Part shown: positions 29,931 to 37,648 of the stretch, one piece after another
Layout: the number at the start of each line of letters is the position of its first letter
Position numbering within the stretch: the first letter of the stretch is position 1
Assembly: GCA_036267635.1 (NCBI GenBank)
Contig: DATAVR010000047.1
Span: 1 to 64,000, forward strand
Length of the DNA: 64,000 bases
From: JADGRB01 sp036267635
Lineage (GTDB): Bacteria; Myxococcota_A; Polyangia; Fen-1088
Direction of reading: 5' to 3'
Made by a program: the position numbers and the translations under genes
Notes under the pieces: model-generated
What the model was told of the DNA's origin: nothing
What the model saw: only the letters and a program-made list of their open reading frames with translations
Databases searched by the model: none

Positions 29931-31169
29931 TCACTGGCAGGTCGGGAACTGCTTGCCGGTGTCCTGGTTCGTGTCGACGTTGGCGCTGGCCACCGTCACG
30001 CTGAGCGTGCGGCCCGCGACGTCGGTCAGGGTGAGCTGGGCACCGGCGTTGATGTTGCTGTTGAAGTGCCAGCTGCCGTACGAGGTGCGCGACGCCGATC
30101 CGCCCGGCCCGCTGACCGACTTGATGGCCAGGATCACCCCCTCGACGTAGAGCTCGTTGACCTGCTTGACCCGCACGATCACGTTGCCGGTGATCGGGCA
30201 GGGGACCACCTTCCAGCTGGTTCCCGTCGGGTTGCCGTTGCTGCCGAAGCCGAGCTGGTTGAAGGCGTCGATGCTGAGGTCGAGCTCTCCGGTCGGGTTC
30301 TGCTGACAGATGGTGTTGTTCCCGTCGCCCCCGTACGGGCATTCGTCGATGATGGTGGCGATGATGGTGTGCCCGGCGTTGCTGATCTGGACGCAGGCGC
30401 CGCAGTTGCCGGAGGTGTTGAAGCCGCTGGTCCCCGGGATCGCCGCGAAGTAGGTGTTCTTGGCCGGCGAGCTGTTGGAGATGTTGAGGACCGTGTCGAC
30501 CTGGCCGCTCCCCTCGGTGCCGAGGTAGCCGCAGGCGGTCTGGTAGTCACCGAGCTCCCCCTTCTGGGTCCCCATGCCGAAGTAGTAGTGGGTGAACTCG
30601 CCGTTGCCGTTGGCCGATGGGGAGAGCGTCCCGCAGCTGGTCGAGGCGCTGCCGCCAGTTCCGGTCGTACCGCCGGTGCCTGTCGTGCCGCCGGTGCCTG
30701 TCGTGCCGCCGGTGCCGGTGGTGCCGCCGCGCCCGCCGGTGGCGGAGGTGCCGCCGGTGCCGGTGGTACCGCCGCGTCCGCCCGTGGCGGTGGTGCCGCC
30801 GGTGCCGGTCGTGCCGCCGCGTCCGCCCGTGGCGGTGGTGCCGCCGGTTCCGGTCGTGCCACCGGTTGCGACCGTGCCGCCGGTGCCCGTGGCGGTGGTG
30901 CCGCCGGCACCCGATCCACCAGCTCCGGTCGCGCCGCCCGCGGCAGTGGCGCCGCCCGATCCGCTCACCAGCTGCACGCACTTGTTGAGGTTGGTGGCGC
31001 AGGCCAGGCCGTCGTTACAGGCGCCGTTGGCCGTGCAGGGACAAAGATCGGTGCCGGGCTGGCAGGCGCCGTCCGACGACTCCAGCTTGCTGCCGCAAGC
31101 GCCGGCGAGCAGAACCGCGCTCGCGAAAAGCAAAGTAAAGGCCTTCCTGTACGTCGAATAAGTCAGCAT
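29931..31169 (-). CDS. Bacterial expansin-like lipoprotein with Gly-Thr linker
   Basis: This protein has 412 residues from ATG 31169. The signal ends LLAGAC (Cys25), followed by a small Cys-rich module (CQPGTDLCPCTANGACNDGLACATNLNKC). A long linker follows with TTGTGG, TTATGGRGG and similar repeats. The catalytic-like half is an expansin D1/DPBB barrel: GEFTHYYFG, ACGYLG, CGACVQISN, IIDECPYGG with the expansin Asp, and LDLSIDAFNQLG. The second half, NVIVRVKQVNELYVEGVILAIKSV to YGSWHFNSN, fits the CBM63-like D2 domain. Expansins loosen cellulose and peptidoglycan networks without hydrolysis. Plant or cell-wall polymer binding is inferred. Confidence 0.88.
   Translation of the reverse strand: MLTYSTYRKAFTLLFASAVLLAGACGSKLESSDGACQPGTDLCPCTANGACNDGLACATNLNKCVQLVSGSGGATAAGGATGAGGSGAGGTTATGTGGTVATGGTTGTGGTTATGGRGGTTGTGGTTATGGRGGTTGTGGTSATGGRGGTTGTGGTTGTGGTTGTGGTTGTGGSASTSCGTLSPSANGNGEFTHYYFGMGTQKGELGDYQTACGYLGTEGSGQVDTVLNISNSSPAKNTYFAAIPGTSGFNTSGNCGACVQISNAGHTIIATIIDECPYGGDGNNTICQQNPTGELDLSIDAFNQLGFGSNGNPTGTSWKVVPCPITGNVIVRVKQVNELYVEGVILAIKSVSGPGGSASRTSYGSWHFNSNINAGAQLTLTDVAGRTLSVTVASANVDTNQDTGKQFPTCQ
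30655..30900 (-). repeat. 45-bp and 18-bp minisatellite encoding the expansin linker
   Basis: A 45-base unit repeats at 30721, 30766 and 30811, coding a 15-residue GTTATGGRG-type block. It is flanked by 18-base units coding GTTGTG. Copies are nearly identical, so copy number should vary between strains. Confidence 0.85.
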
Positions 31170-31331
31170 GGGGGCGCATCAGTTTCGCAAAGAGACTCCC
31201 TCCAGGCAATGCCAGCCTCGATTTGCTGAGCCATTTCCGGAACATCGAAATATCTCGCAGGATTGCGCGGCGCTTCGGCGTCGCGGAGACGAGAGGTTGC
31301 ACTTCGCGGGAGGTCTGGGCAGCGTAGCCGA

Positions 31332-31838
31332 ATGAAGGATCCCCTGGTCCGGTTCGGCGTGGCCATCGAACGCTCGCTGCTGCACGATCTCGATGCGCTG
31401 GCCCACAAGCGCGACTGCACCCGCTCGGAGCTGCTCCGCGATCTCGGCCGGGCCGAGGTGGGGCGCGCCAAGGTCCCCGACGGGGTCGAGGCGGTCGGGG
31501 CGCTGACGCTCGTCTACGACCACCATGTGCGGGACCTGAGCGAGAAGCTGACCGAGCTGCAACACGACCTCGGCGACGACGTGCGCGCCGCGATGCACGT
31601 CCATCTGTCGCACGACCTGTGCCTGGAGGTGATCGTGCTGCGGGGCCGCTCGGATCGGCTGTCGGCGCTGGCCGATCAGATCCTGGCCATCAAGGGGGTG
31701 AAGCATGGTGGGATCGAGATCGTGCCGTCGATGGAGATAGCGGGGCACACGCACGACGACGGCCACCCGCATCTGCACGAGCACCCGCATCCGCACGCCG
31801 CGCCCGCGCGGCGCCGCGCCCGCCCACGTCGCAAATAG
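31332..31838 (+). CDS. nikR: NikR-family nickel-responsive regulator with His-rich tail
   Basis: ATG 31332 gives 168 residues. The N-terminal ribbon-helix-helix (VRFGVAIERSLLHDLDALAHKRDCTRSELLRDL) binds DNA. The ACT-like C-terminal domain has the high-affinity nickel site: His78, His89, His91 and Cys97, exactly two residues later than the E. coli set. A tail HTHDDGHPHLHEHPHPH (139-155) adds a His-rich segment that enteric NikR lacks. It is followed by a TonB-dependent receptor, TonB and a nickel permease, so it presumably represses nickel uptake when nickel is plentiful. Confidence 0.92.
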   Translation: MKDPLVRFGVAIERSLLHDLDALAHKRDCTRSELLRDLGRAEVGRAKVPDGVEAVGALTLVYDHHVRDLSEKLTELQHDLGDDVRAAMHVHLSHDLCLEVIVLRGRSDRLSALADQILAIKGVKHGGIEIVPSMEIAGHTHDDGHPHLHEHPHPHAAPARRRARPRRK

Positions 31839-31862
31839 CGCGCCGCGACCGCGCGCAACCGG

Positions 31863-31888
31863 TAGCACGATTTTTATGAGTCGTGTTA
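31863..31888 (+). promoter_or_regulatory. Candidate operator (inverted repeat) upstream of the nickel receptor gene
   Basis: TAGCACGA and TCGTGTTA form an inverted repeat with one mismatch around a 10-base spacer. It lies between the nikR stop and the TonB receptor start, where a NikR site would be expected. It is not the enteric GTATGA-N16-TCATAC operator, so assignment to NikR is a guess from position. Confidence 0.4.
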
Positions 31889-31906
31889 TGACGCCGCTAC
31901 CTTTCC

Positions 31907-34114
31907 ATGGGTTCGTGCTACCGTTTTGTCGGGGTGACGATGCTGTTGGTCGCCGGATCGCAATCATCCGTCCGGGCCGACCAGGTCGCCGCGCCCGAGG
32001 CCGTCACGCCGATCCCGGCCGGTACCTCGCAGCCGCCGACGCAGATGCCCGAGGTGGTCGTGCGCGGCCGCGCCGAAGATCTCCTGGGGAGGGCCACCAG
32101 CGCCTCGCAGGGGGCCGTCGGCGAGGTCGATCTGGAGGATCTGCCGCTGCTCCGCCGCGGCGAGCTGCTCGAGACTGTCCCCGGCATGGTCGTCACGCAG
32201 CACTCCGGTGACGGCAAGGCGAATCAGTACTTCTTGCGCGGGTTCAACCTCGATCACGGCACCGACTTCGCCTTCTCCATCGACGGGGTGCCGGTCAACC
32301 TCCCCAGCCACGCGCACGGGCAGGGCTACTCGGATCTCAACTTCCTGATCCCCGAGCTGGTCGACGAGATCGACTTCAAGAAAGGTCCGTTCTACCCGGA
32401 GGTCGGCGATTTCTCCGGCGCGGGCGCGGCCAACATTCGCCTGGTGAACAGGCTCCCCGAGGGGATCGCCAACTTGCAGCTCGGGATGTTCGGCTACGCG
32501 CGGGCGCTCGTGGCCGACAGCCCGACGGTCGGCCCGGGCACCTTCCTCTACGCCTTCGAGTACAACCATTACGACGGCCCGTGGGATCTGCCCGAGAGCT
32601 CCAACCGCTACAACGCGTTCCTGCGCTACCACTGGGACCAGGGCCGCGATGACTTCACCCTGACGGGGAGCCTCTACTGGGCGCCGCTGTGGCACGCAAC
32701 CGATCAGATCGCTGAGCGGGCCGTCGATGAGGGGCTCATCGGGCGCTTCGGCGCCATCGATCCGACCGACGGCGGGAACACCGGCCGGGCGGCGCTCTCC
32801 TTCGACTGGCTCCGGAACGACGGCGACGCCGTCACCAAGCTGCAGCTCTACGGTTTCTATTCTCGGTTAAATCTCTGGTCGGACTTCACCTACGCTCTGT
32901 CGTGTCCGGCGATCGACCCGTCCAGTCCGCCGAGCGACTCCTCCAACTGCGATCAGTTCGAGCAGGTCGATCGCCGCTTCGTCACCGGCGGCGAGCTGAA
33001 GCGCGTCTGGGAGCGCCTTTGGGGGCGGAAGAAGGTCGAGAACTCTATCGGCATCCAGGTCCGCAATGACTACATTCCGGACTCCGGGCTCAACAACACC
33101 GTCGGGCGCCAGGTCGTGAACGTGGAGATCTACGACCACATCGAGGAGCTGAACACCGGCGTCTACGCCAGCAACCAGGTCCAGTGGACACGTTGGTTCA
33201 GGAGCCAGCTTGGCCTGCGCGGCGACGTCTTCGCGATCGACGTCAACAGCAACACCCCCGCGAACTCGGGCCATCGGACGGCCGGGATCCTCAGCCCCAA
33301 GGCGACCCTCGTCTTCGGGCCCTGGAAGAAGACCGAGCTCTACCTCGACGCCGGCTCGGGTTTTCACAGCAACGACGCTCGCGGCGTGACGATCGCGGTC
33401 GACCCGACGACGCTGCAGCCGCAGGGCCAGGTCCCGCTCCTGGTCCGGACCAAGGGCGCTGAGGTCGGGGCGCGGACCTCAATCCTTCCGGGACTGGTGA
33501 CCACGCTCTCATTCTGGTTCCTACAATCGAGCTCCGAGCTGACCTTCGACGGTGACTCCGGCGACACCGAGGCGAACGGCCCGAGCCGCAAGTACGGCCT
33601 CGAGTGGGCGAACTTCTACAAGCCGACGCACTGGCTGACGCTGAGCGCCGACTTCTCCTTTGCCCACGCCCGTTACACCGACCCGCAGGAGACCGTCACC
33701 GGCACTTCCGGCCTCTACATCGCCAACTCGATCCCGGTCGTCATCTCGGCGGCCGCGATCGTCGATTTGCCGAGCGGGTTCTTCGCCGGGGCACGGCTGC
33801 GCTACTTCAGCTCCCAGCCGATCATCGAGGACGACAGCGAACGCCAGCCTGAATCGACGATCGTGAACGCGCTGGTGGGTTATCGGTTCAGCCGCTACGA
33901 GGTCAGCCTGGGGATTCTGAACCTCTTCGACTCGCAGGCCGACGACATCGCCTACTACTACCCGTCTCGCCTGCCGACCTCCCTCACGGGGGGACCGCCG
34001 GCGCCGGGGGCTCCCAACCCCAACTTCGAGCCCTACATGACTGGCGTCAATGGCTTCCACATCCATCCCGTCGAGCCGTTCCAGGTGCGCGGGAGCCTGA
34101 CAGCCCACTTCTAA
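31907..34114 (+). CDS. TonB-dependent outer-membrane receptor, predicted nickel uptake
   Basis: This protein has 735 residues with a Sec signal peptide (cleavage near VRADQ). The TonB box region is MPEVVVRGR. The plug domain has LLETVPGMVVTQHSG, NQYFLRGFNLDHGTDFAFSIDGVPVN and GAGAANIRLV. A 22-strand barrel follows and ends ...VRGSLTAHF with a terminal Phe. Specificity is inferred from neighbours: nikR upstream, tonB and an HX4DH permease downstream. His-rich spots such as SHAHGQGYSD in the plug and FHIHPVEPF near the end are compatible with metal binding. Confidence 0.9.
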   Translation: MGSCYRFVGVTMLLVAGSQSSVRADQVAAPEAVTPIPAGTSQPPTQMPEVVVRGRAEDLLGRATSASQGAVGEVDLEDLPLLRRGELLETVPGMVVTQHSGDGKANQYFLRGFNLDHGTDFAFSIDGVPVNLPSHAHGQGYSDLNFLIPELVDEIDFKKGPFYPEVGDFSGAGAANIRLVNRLPEGIANLQLGMFGYARALVADSPTVGPGTFLYAFEYNHYDGPWDLPESSNRYNAFLRYHWDQGRDDFTLTGSLYWAPLWHATDQIAERAVDEGLIGRFGAIDPTDGGNTGRAALSFDWLRNDGDAVTKLQLYGFYSRLNLWSDFTYALSCPAIDPSSPPSDSSNCDQFEQVDRRFVTGGELKRVWERLWGRKKVENSIGIQVRNDYIPDSGLNNTVGRQVVNVEIYDHIEELNTGVYASNQVQWTRWFRSQLGLRGDVFAIDVNSNTPANSGHRTAGILSPKATLVFGPWKKTELYLDAGSGFHSNDARGVTIAVDPTTLQPQGQVPLLVRTKGAEVGARTSILPGLVTTLSFWFLQSSSELTFDGDSGDTEANGPSRKYGLEWANFYKPTHWLTLSADFSFAHARYTDPQETVTGTSGLYIANSIPVVISAAAIVDLPSGFFAGARLRYFSSQPIIEDDSERQPESTIVNALVGYRFSRYEVSLGILNLFDSQADDIAYYYPSRLPTSLTGGPPAPGAPNPNFEPYMTGVNGFHIHPVEPFQVRGSLTAHF

Positions 34115-34133
34115 CCGGGTGGCGGAGCGAGGA

Positions 34134-34799
34134 ATGCGACTGACGGCGAGCCTGCTGAGCGCGGTCGCTCTCCACGCCGTCGTGTTCGGCGTCGCCGCCG
34201 CCGTCCTCTCACGCCAGATCGCCCCTCATCGCGAACCGGTGACCGTCGAGGTCGAGGTGATCTCACCCAAGCCAGATCCCATTGCCGATTCTGCCGTCAC
34301 CGCCGCCGCGGCTCCGGCGAAGAGAACAGCGCCGCCCAGGCCCCGAATCAATCTGCGTCATCGCGAGGTCGCCCTCGTCAGCGACTCCGCGCCCGGAGAG
34401 CCGCCCGCGACATCCGACGCGCCGTCGCCCGTCTCGTCCGTTCTTGCACCTACGGCGGCACCAGCGGCCTCTCTGGTGCGCGCACGGGTTTCCGAGGCCC
34501 CAAGCGTTGGAAAAGTAGTCTCCGCCGAGCCGCGTTACCGCACGAACCCGAGGCCCGACTACCCGGTCCCTTGCAAGCGCCGGCGCGAAGAAGGGATCGT
34601 CCTCCTGAACGTGGCGGTCCATGCGGACGGCCTCCCGGCCGCTATCTCGCTGAATCGAAGCAGCGGCTACCCGCTCCTTGACCGCGCGGCGCTGGACGCC
34701 GTTCGACGCTGGACCTTCGAACCGGGGCGGGCAGCGGGCGTGCCGGTGTCGAGTACGGTCGTCGTGCCGGTGCGGTTCTCTCTGTCGGAGGAGCCATGA
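34134..34799 (+). CDS. TonB-family energy transducer
   Basis: ATG 34134 follows GCGAGGA and gives 221 residues. It has one N-terminal membrane helix (ASLLSAVALHAVVFGVAAAVL), a Pro/Ala-rich periplasmic spacer and a TonB C-terminal domain with RYRTNPRPDYPVPCKRRREEGIVLLNVAV and SSGYPLLDRAALDAVRRWTFEPG. It couples the proton-motive force to the receptor encoded just upstream. No exbB or exbD is in the window, so it must borrow those. The stop overlaps the permease start by 4 bases. Confidence 0.88.
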   Translation: MRLTASLLSAVALHAVVFGVAAAVLSRQIAPHREPVTVEVEVISPKPDPIADSAVTAAAAPAKRTAPPRPRINLRHREVALVSDSAPGEPPATSDAPSPVSSVLAPTAAPAASLVRARVSEAPSVGKVVSAEPRYRTNPRPDYPVPCKRRREEGIVLLNVAVHADGLPAAISLNRSSGYPLLDRAALDAVRRWTFEPGRAAGVPVSSTVVVPVRFSLSEEP

Positions 34800-35476
34800 C
34801 CGTGAGCGCACCCGCGCTGTTGGTGCTCGGGTTCTTCCTTGGGATGCGACACGCCACCGACGCCGACCACGTCGTGGCGGTGACCACCATCGTCTGCCGC
34901 CAGCGCGGTCTGCGTGGGGCCATGGCCCTCGGCGCGTTCTGGGGCCTCGGACACACGGTGACCATTTTGATCGTCGGCGGCGCGATCATCCTGTTTGGCG
35001 CCGTGATCCCGCCGCGGCTCGGACTCTCGCTCGAGATGGCGGTGGCGGCCATGTTGATCCTGCTCGGCGCGCTCAATCTGAGGCGACCCCCTCGCCCCGC
35101 GCGCGACGGGGTCCACGTCCACGCACAAGCTCCGACGTCGCGGCCGCCGGCGTGGCGGCCACTGGCGATCGGCGTGGTCCACGGCCTGGCGGGTTCGGCA
35201 GCGGTGGCGCTGCTGGTGCTCACCACGATTCGCGAGCCGGTCTGGGCCATCGCTTACCTGGCGATCTTCGGGGTCGGCGCGGTGCTGGGGATGATGGTGC
35301 TGACGACGGTGATGACGATGCCGCTGACCGCCGCGTCGCGAAGGTTCGGCTCGGTCGAGCGCGTGGCGGCCAAGCTGACCGGCGCGCTCAGCCTCGCGTT
35401 CGGCCTGTTTCTCGCCTATCGACTGGGCATCATCGAGGGGCTCTTCACCGGCACGCCGCGCTGGACGCCGCACTGA
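34796..35476 (+). CDS. Nickel/cobalt permease with HX4DH motif
   Basis: ATG 34796 overlaps the tonB stop. The protein has 226 residues and about six membrane helices. The signature HATDADH (His19, Asp24, His25) in helix 1 is the HX4DH metal-selectivity motif of NiCoT/UreH-like permeases, and FWGLGHTVT in helix 2 is the second family motif. The loop VHVHAQAP carries two more His. It would move Ni2+ (or Co2+) across the inner membrane after TonB-driven import. Nickel over cobalt is inferred from nikR in the same operon. Confidence 0.88.
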   Translation: MTVSAPALLVLGFFLGMRHATDADHVVAVTTIVCRQRGLRGAMALGAFWGLGHTVTILIVGGAIILFGAVIPPRLGLSLEMAVAAMLILLGALNLRRPPRPARDGVHVHAQAPTSRPPAWRPLAIGVVHGLAGSAAVALLVLTTIREPVWAIAYLAIFGVGAVLGMMVLTTVMTMPLTAASRRFGSVERVAAKLTGALSLAFGLFLAYRLGIIEGLFTGTPRWTPH

Positions 35477-35504
35477 AGGGGAGTCGCGCCCCGGCCGCCG
35501 ACAC

Positions 35505-35975
35505 TCAGTCGCGCAGCTGCTCGGAGAGGTAGCGCTCGCGGCCGATGTCGCTGACCAGCTTGAGCTGAGCCTCCAGCCAGTCGATCGAGTCCTCCTCGTC
35601 CTCGAGGAGGTGCTCGAGCAGCTCGCGGGTTCCGGCCTCCTGCTTGGCGAGGCAGAGCGCGATCGCCTTGTTGAGCCGCGCCACCGCGTCACGCTCGAGC
35701 TCGAGGTCGAGCTTGTGCATCTCGATCGGCTCCTCGCCCACCTTCACCGGCCCGAGACGCTGCAGGTTGGGGACGCCGTCCAGAAACAGGATGCGCGCGA
35801 TGATCTTGTCGGCGTGCTTCATCTCTTCTATCGACTCGTCACGCTTCTTCTTCGAGAGCCGCGCGTAGTGCCAGTTCTCCAGCATCTTGTGGTGGATGAA
35901 GTACTGATTGATGGCGGTCAGCTCGCTGGTCAGGATGTCGTTGAGCGCGGTGAGAATTTCCGGGTCTCCCTGCAT
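35505..35975 (-). CDS. bfr: Bacterioferritin
   Basis: This protein has 156 residues, the normal length. Ferroxidase ligands Glu18, Glu51, His54, Glu94 and Glu127 are present, and Met52 is the heme ligand between subunits. Position 130, a His ligand in E. coli Bfr (EEGHIDWLE), is Ser here (EEDSIDWLE). The iron site may therefore be altered. It stores iron as a 24-mer in the cytoplasm. It diverges from bfd, with a Fur-box-like palindrome in the gap, so iron-dependent control of both is expected. Confidence 0.95.
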   Translation of the reverse strand: MQGDPEILTALNDILTSELTAINQYFIHHKMLENWHYARLSKKKRDESIEEMKHADKIIARILFLDGVPNLQRLGPVKVGEEPIEMHKLDLELERDAVARLNKAIALCLAKQEAGTRELLEHLLEDEEDSIDWLEAQLKLVSDIGRERYLSEQLRD

Positions 35976-36060
35976 GTCGTCTCCTCTGGGCGCGGCGGGT
36001 AGGGGCCGATTCTGCTGGCGCGAAGCGGGGTTGTCGAACGGCTGCCGAATCTAGTTGATT

Positions 36061-36077
36061 TTGAGAATTACTTTCAA
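36061..36077. promoter_or_regulatory. Fur-box-like palindrome between bfr and bfd
   Basis: TTGAGAATTACTTTCAA. The inner 15 bases, TGAGAATTACTTTCA, match 11 of the 14 arm positions of the 7-1-7 Fur consensus TGATAAT-N-ATTATCA. The flanking T and A extend the palindrome. The site is AT-rich in an otherwise very GC-rich region and lies in the shared intergenic region of two iron genes. Confidence 0.6.
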
Positions 36078-36106
36078 TATCTTTAGGCCCTCTTCAGGGA
36101 GGTCCC

Positions 36107-36331
36107 TTGCTCGTCTGTCATTGCCATCGAATTTGTGACCGAACGATTCGCGAGTCCATCCGTGAGGGTGCCCGTTCGATCGACGAGGTGGGCGACGCTT
36201 GCCGCGCGGGGACCGGGTGCGGTGGCTGCCGGCCGGCGATCGCCGGCCTGCTGGCGGAGCGCCGGGCCGGCGAGGCGCAGCGGCGTTCGCTGACCGTGCT
36301 CGATCTGGGCGTCTTGCGGCTGGCGAGCTGA
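36107..36331 (+). CDS. bfd: Bacterioferritin-associated ferredoxin
   Basis: TTG 36107 follows AGGGAGG with short spacing. The protein has 74 residues. Four cluster ligands, Cys4, Cys6, Cys38 and Cys41, sit exactly where E. coli Bfd has them (CxC-x31-CxxC), so it should carry a [2Fe-2S] cluster. Bfd docks on bacterioferritin and passes electrons to release stored iron. Pairing with the divergent bfr and a Fur-like site supports this. It starts a run of iron-related genes that continues to 40242. Confidence 0.92.
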   Translation: MLVCHCHRICDRTIRESIREGARSIDEVGDACRAGTGCGGCRPAIAGLLAERRAGEAQRRSLTVLDLGVLRLAS

Positions 36332-36340
36332 GGAGCCCCC

Positions 36341-37624
36341 ATGCGATCGACGCCGATGCCGACAGCTCCCCTGCGCCTCCTCGTGCCGCTGAGCTGGCTT
36401 CTGTGCGCGGCCGTGGCGTCCGGGTGCGGCGACGCCAGCCAGACCCCCCCACCGTCCCCCGACGCCGGCTCGGGGCTGCAGAACCTGTTTGACGTGCCGG
36501 TCTCCGGCATCGGCGCCGACGCGGTCGCCAACTTCAACGACGGCGACAGGCTGTTCGAGATCGTCCTGCGGGACGCCGACGGGTTGGGACCCCTTTACAC
36601 GCGGCAGGCTTGCGGCGACTGCCACAACGCCGAGGACGGCCTGCGGGGGCCGGGCGCCGCGCAAAAGATGTCGGTGGTGGAGGCGGACGGCCTGACGCCT
36701 TCACCCGATCAGTCGGCGCTGCCGTGGGGGCCGACCGTTCACCCGTTCGTGGTGGCCCCCGCGGTCACGCCGATCGTGCCGCCTACCGGACCGAACGCGC
36801 CAAACGTGCGGGTCACCAACCGACTCGGTCCGTCGGTCCTCGGGCGCGGATACCTGGAAGCGGTCGAGGACAGCGAGATAGAGCGGGTGGCTGCCGCCGA
36901 GGCGGCGCGCACCGACGCCATCCACGGGATCGTCAACATGTACGCTTACGCTTCGCAGCCGAACCCCGACCCCACGTTCAACGCGCACCAGCCGGGCGAC
37001 GCGGTCATCGGACGCTTCGGGCTGAAGGCGCGTATCGGCACGCTGGACGAGTTCGTCGCCGACGCGCTCCAGAACGACATGGGGATCACCAGCCCCTTGC
37101 GCCCGACCGAGTTCCCCAACCCCGACGGCCTCACCGACGACGGCAAGCCGGGGATCGACGCCACCGCCGACGACGTGAACCTGCGCGCCGACTACGTCCG
37201 CACCATCGCCATCCCTTGGCGCGCCACGCCCGATCCGACCGCCCGGGCGCTGTTCGATCAGGTGCTCTGCAGCGCCTGCCACGTCGCGACGCTGCACACG
37301 CGCGCCGACTATCCGATCGCCGCGCTGGCCGACGTCGACGCGCCGATCTACACCGACATGTTGCTGCACGACATGGGCGATGGGCTGTCGGACAGCCTGG
37401 CCGACGGCGAAGGGGTGGCCACGCCATCGACCTGGCGGACGGCGCCGCTCATCGGGCTGCGCTTCTCGCGCGAGTACCTGCACGACGGCCGTGCCACCAC
37501 GCTGCTCGACGCGGTGATGGACCACGACAGCAACGGCTCCGAGGCGCACGGATCGGTGCAGATGTTCATGGGCCTCACGGCCGACCAACAGACCGCGCTG
37601 CTGAATTTCGTCGGCTCTCTCTAA
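36341..37624 (+). CDS. Di-heme oxidoreductase-like (DUF1111/DHOR) lipoprotein
   Basis: ATG 36341 follows GAGGAG and gives 427 residues. Lipobox VASGC (Cys29). Two heme c motifs are CGDCH (91-95) and CSACH (310-314). The second is followed by a cytochrome-peroxidase-like region (TAPLIGLRFSREYLHDGRATTLLDAVMDH). This is COG3488 (thiol oxidoreductase/DHOR). In Pseudomonas-type loci the same gene sits beside imelysin, as here. It is periplasmic, anchored to a membrane, and probably oxidises or reduces iron on its way in. Confidence 0.88.
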   Translation: MRSTPMPTAPLRLLVPLSWLLCAAVASGCGDASQTPPPSPDAGSGLQNLFDVPVSGIGADAVANFNDGDRLFEIVLRDADGLGPLYTRQACGDCHNAEDGLRGPGAAQKMSVVEADGLTPSPDQSALPWGPTVHPFVVAPAVTPIVPPTGPNAPNVRVTNRLGPSVLGRGYLEAVEDSEIERVAAAEAARTDAIHGIVNMYAYASQPNPDPTFNAHQPGDAVIGRFGLKARIGTLDEFVADALQNDMGITSPLRPTEFPNPDGLTDDGKPGIDATADDVNLRADYVRTIAIPWRATPDPTARALFDQVLCSACHVATLHTRADYPIAALADVDAPIYTDMLLHDMGDGLSDSLADGEGVATPSTWRTAPLIGLRFSREYLHDGRATTLLDAVMDHDSNGSEAHGSVQMFMGLTADQQTALLNFVGSL

Positions 37625-37648
37625 CCTCAACTCACTAAGGAAAAATTG

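Noticed and set aside
30655..30900. CRISPR-like or VNTR intergenic repeat
   Set aside because: It lies inside the expansin coding frame and encodes the linker.
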